A stretch of DNA of 12,191 bases from Tetmemena sp. SeJ-2015 (Eukaryota; Ciliophora; Spirotrichea; Sporadotrichida; Oxytrichidae): NCBI GenBank assembly GCA_027382625.1, contig JAJKFJ010001335.1:1-12191 (forward strand). The letters run 5' to 3'. Numbering within the stretch: position 1 is the stretch's first letter; every line of letters starts with the position of its first letter. The position numbers and the translations under genes are program-made. Below, piece after piece: positions 10,801-12,191 of this stretch. The notes below the pieces were generated by a model. The model was not told the DNA's origin, ran no database searches, and saw only the letters and a list, made by a program, of their open reading frames with translations.

Positions 10801-11366
10801 AGAATAAGTTCATTTCTGCATATTCACATTTCATGAATTTTCTTCGAAAAGTTTAAGATGATTTGATGACAATTTTTAATCAATCAATAAATTTTGGACA
10901 AAATTGAAAAAAAATACTCCAACACAATTCGCTCTTTCTTTAAAATTCTACTTACAAGATATCAATTTTTTTAAGGGGAAAATTAAACTCTTCAGAGAAT
11001 AAGTTCATTTCGCATATTCCTTTCATGAATTTTCTTCAAAAGTTTAAAATGATTTGATGCAACTTTAATCAAGTCAATAAAAAATTTATGGGTCAAAAAT
11101 TTAAAAAAATACTCCAACACAATTCCTCTTTTCTCTTAAAAATATTTTAGTTCAAGATGTCTTTTTAAGGGGGTAAAATTTAAACTCTTTAGAGAATAAG
11201 TTTATTTCTGCATATTCACATTTCATGAATTTTCTTCGAAAAATTAAATATTTTGACAACTTTAAATAATAATAAAAATTTATGGATCAAAAAATTAAAA
11301 AAATCTCCAAACAATTCCTCTTTTTTTAAAACTATTCTAGCTTACAAGATTCATTTTTTAAAGGGG

Positions 11367-11780
11367 TAAGATTTAAACTCTTCAGAGAATAAGTTCATTT
11401 CTGCATATTCACATTTCATGAATTTTCTTCGAAAAGTTTAAGATGATTTGATGACAAATTCAAAACAATAATCAATAAATTTATGGATCAAAAATTGAAA
11501 AAAATACTCCAACACAATTCGCTCTTGTCTCTTAAAACTATTCTAGCTTACAAAATGATCATTTTTAAGGGCTAAGATTTAAACTCTTCAGAGAATAAGT
11601 TCATTTCTGCATATTCACATTTCATGAATTTTCTTCGAAAAGTTTAAGATGATTTGATAACAATTCAATCAATAACAAACAATAAATTTATGGATCAAAA
11701 ATTGAAAAAATACTCCAACACAATTCGCTCTTGTCTCTTAAAACTATTCTAGCTTACAAGATGATCATTTTTAAGGGCTA
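11367..11780. repeat. Clean island inside the eroded end (end of M55, M56, most of M57)
   Basis: About 410 bases return to near-consensus sequence between two eroded stretches. M56 and M57 both carry G at offset 108, and their site-A alleles (GATGACAAATTC and GATAACAATTC types) resemble the minority short-tract subfamily of the left block. Only a few differences remain, for example CAAAATGATC for CAAGATGATC near 11553. An island like this would fit a local return of read depth. Confidence 0.7.
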
Positions 11781-12091
11781 AGAATTTAAAACTCTTCAGA
11801 AATAAGTTCATTTCTGCATATTCCCTTTCATGAATTTTCTTCAAAGTTTTAAATATTATACAAATTATAAAAATAATAATTTTTTGATAAAAATTAAAAA
11901 ATACTCCCAACCAAAATTCCCCTTTTTCTTAAAACTATTAAAAAATATTTTTAAAGGGGTAAGATTTAAACTCTTCAGAGAATAAGTTCATTTCTGCATA
12001 TTCACATTTCATGAATTTTCTTCAAAAATTTAAGATGATTTGATAAAAAATTCAATCAATAAATCAATAAATTTATGGATCAAAAATTGAA

Positions 12092-12191
12092 AAAATCTCC
12101 CACTTGCCTTTTCTCAAAATTTCAACTTCGGTGTCTTTTTAAGGGAAGATTTAAACTCTTCAAAAATTTTTTTTGCAATTAAATTTTTTTT
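12092..12191. repeat. Terminal low-complexity remnant of M59
   Basis: The last 100 bases keep only scraps of the unit, namely a TTTTTAAGGG-like piece and TTTAAACTCTTC. They end in long T/A runs with no recognisable satellite sequence. I see no telomere repeat, gene or new element. Poor base calling at a sequence end is the simplest reading. Confidence 0.6.

Larger units (their letters stand above)
2887..10838. repeat. Homogenised core M15-M52
   Basis: Of 38 consecutive units, 35 are exactly 210 bp; the exceptions are M21 (194), M25 (202) and M38 (206). Outside offsets 26-57 and 108 I see no differences except the M21 deletion. At offset 108, 22 units carry C, 15 carry G and one is deleted. 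Near-identity over 8 kb is what recent amplification, unequal exchange or gene conversion produces. It could also partly reflect consensus smoothing in assembly of a repeat longer than the reads, so the unit count here should not be taken as the true genomic copy number. Confidence 0.9.
1..12191. repeat. AT-rich 210-bp satellite DNA array, 58 full units plus one partial
   Basis: The whole window is one head-to-tail tandem array in a single orientation, with no inserted element and no unique flank. Starting each unit at TTTCTTCG, representative starts are 1, 202, 408, 612, 815, 1021, 1231, 1441, 1642, 1852, 2062, 2268, 2475, 2681 and 2887, then every 210 bp to 4147, 4341, 4551, 4761, 4971 and 5173, then every 210 bp to 7693 and from 7899 to 10839, and finally 11031, 11231, 11424, 11630, 11836 and 12017. 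Of M1-M52, 39 units are exactly 210 bp; the rest are 194-207 bp. The class is satellite DNA as found in eukaryotic heterochromatin; centromeric, pericentromeric or subtelomeric location cannot be told apart here. All six frames of the consensus contain stops. I do not recognise the family. Strand is arbitrary. Confidence 0.98.
10839..12191. repeat. Eroded right end M53-M59
   Basis: Unit lengths fall to 192, 200, 193, 206, 206 and 181, then a 175-base partial unit. From about 10873, many one- or two-base deletions and homopolymer changes appear at once, after 38 almost perfect units. GGGC becomes GGGG-like in M53, M54, M55 and M58, and the CpG in TTCGCTC is lost in M54, M55, M58 and M59. Indels outnumber clear substitutions. 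This pattern suits poorly polished long-read consensus at a contig end better than ordinary mutational decay, though a true array edge cannot be excluded. Confidence 0.8.

Noticed and set aside
1..12191. CRISPR array
   Set aside because: The period is 210 bp and the whole unit is repeated; there are no unique spacers, no short repeat and no cas gene.
12092..12191. Telomere or unique flank at the right end
   Set aside because: There is no short G-rich tandem repeat, and the remaining pieces still align to the satellite unit.

Overview
The whole 12,191-base window is one head-to-tail satellite DNA array. I see no gene, RNA gene, transposon or unique flank. The unit is AT-rich (58 G/C in 210 bases, about 27.6% GC by hand count) and its modal length is exactly 210 bp. 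With each unit started at the TTTCTTCG motif, so that unit 1 begins at base 1, there are 58 complete units (M1-M58) and a partial M59. Every frame of the 210-bp consensus carries stop codons on both strands, so no long protein can run through it. A long array of nearly identical 200-bp-class units with no spacers or genes points to eukaryotic heterochromatin: centromeric, pericentromeric or subtelomeric. Base composition and style would fit an invertebrate, but I do not recognise the family and cannot name the organism.

Layout. The left block M1-M14 (1-2886) is length-heterogeneous: only 4 of 14 units are 210 bp. The core M15-M52 (2887-10838) is highly homogenised: 35 of 38 units are 210 bp, and outside a few places the units look identical. 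The right end M53-M59 (10839-12191) is eroded, mostly by small indels. It encloses a clean island at about 11367-11780, and the last 100 bases fade into T/A-rich low complexity.

Variation in M1-M52 is almost wholly confined to two spots in the unit. One is offset 26-57, which includes a CAAT/GAAT tetranucleotide tract that changes length. The other is offset 108, in a pyrimidine tract, where C, G or a one-base deletion occurs. Read as an allele string, these sites show a 971-bp match at a lag of exactly four units and a hint of a four-unit (840-bp) higher-order period.

The most interesting signal is at the unit junction. All 58 junctions carry a perfect three-subunit heat shock element pattern (nTTCnnGAAnnTTCn), including junctions between badly eroded units, and the roughly 50 bases before it are the best-preserved part of the eroded end. 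A stress-responsive, HSF-bound satellite, comparable to human satellite III, is a testable hypothesis and not a conclusion. The main caution is technical: the eroded right end looks like poor long-read consensus at a contig end.
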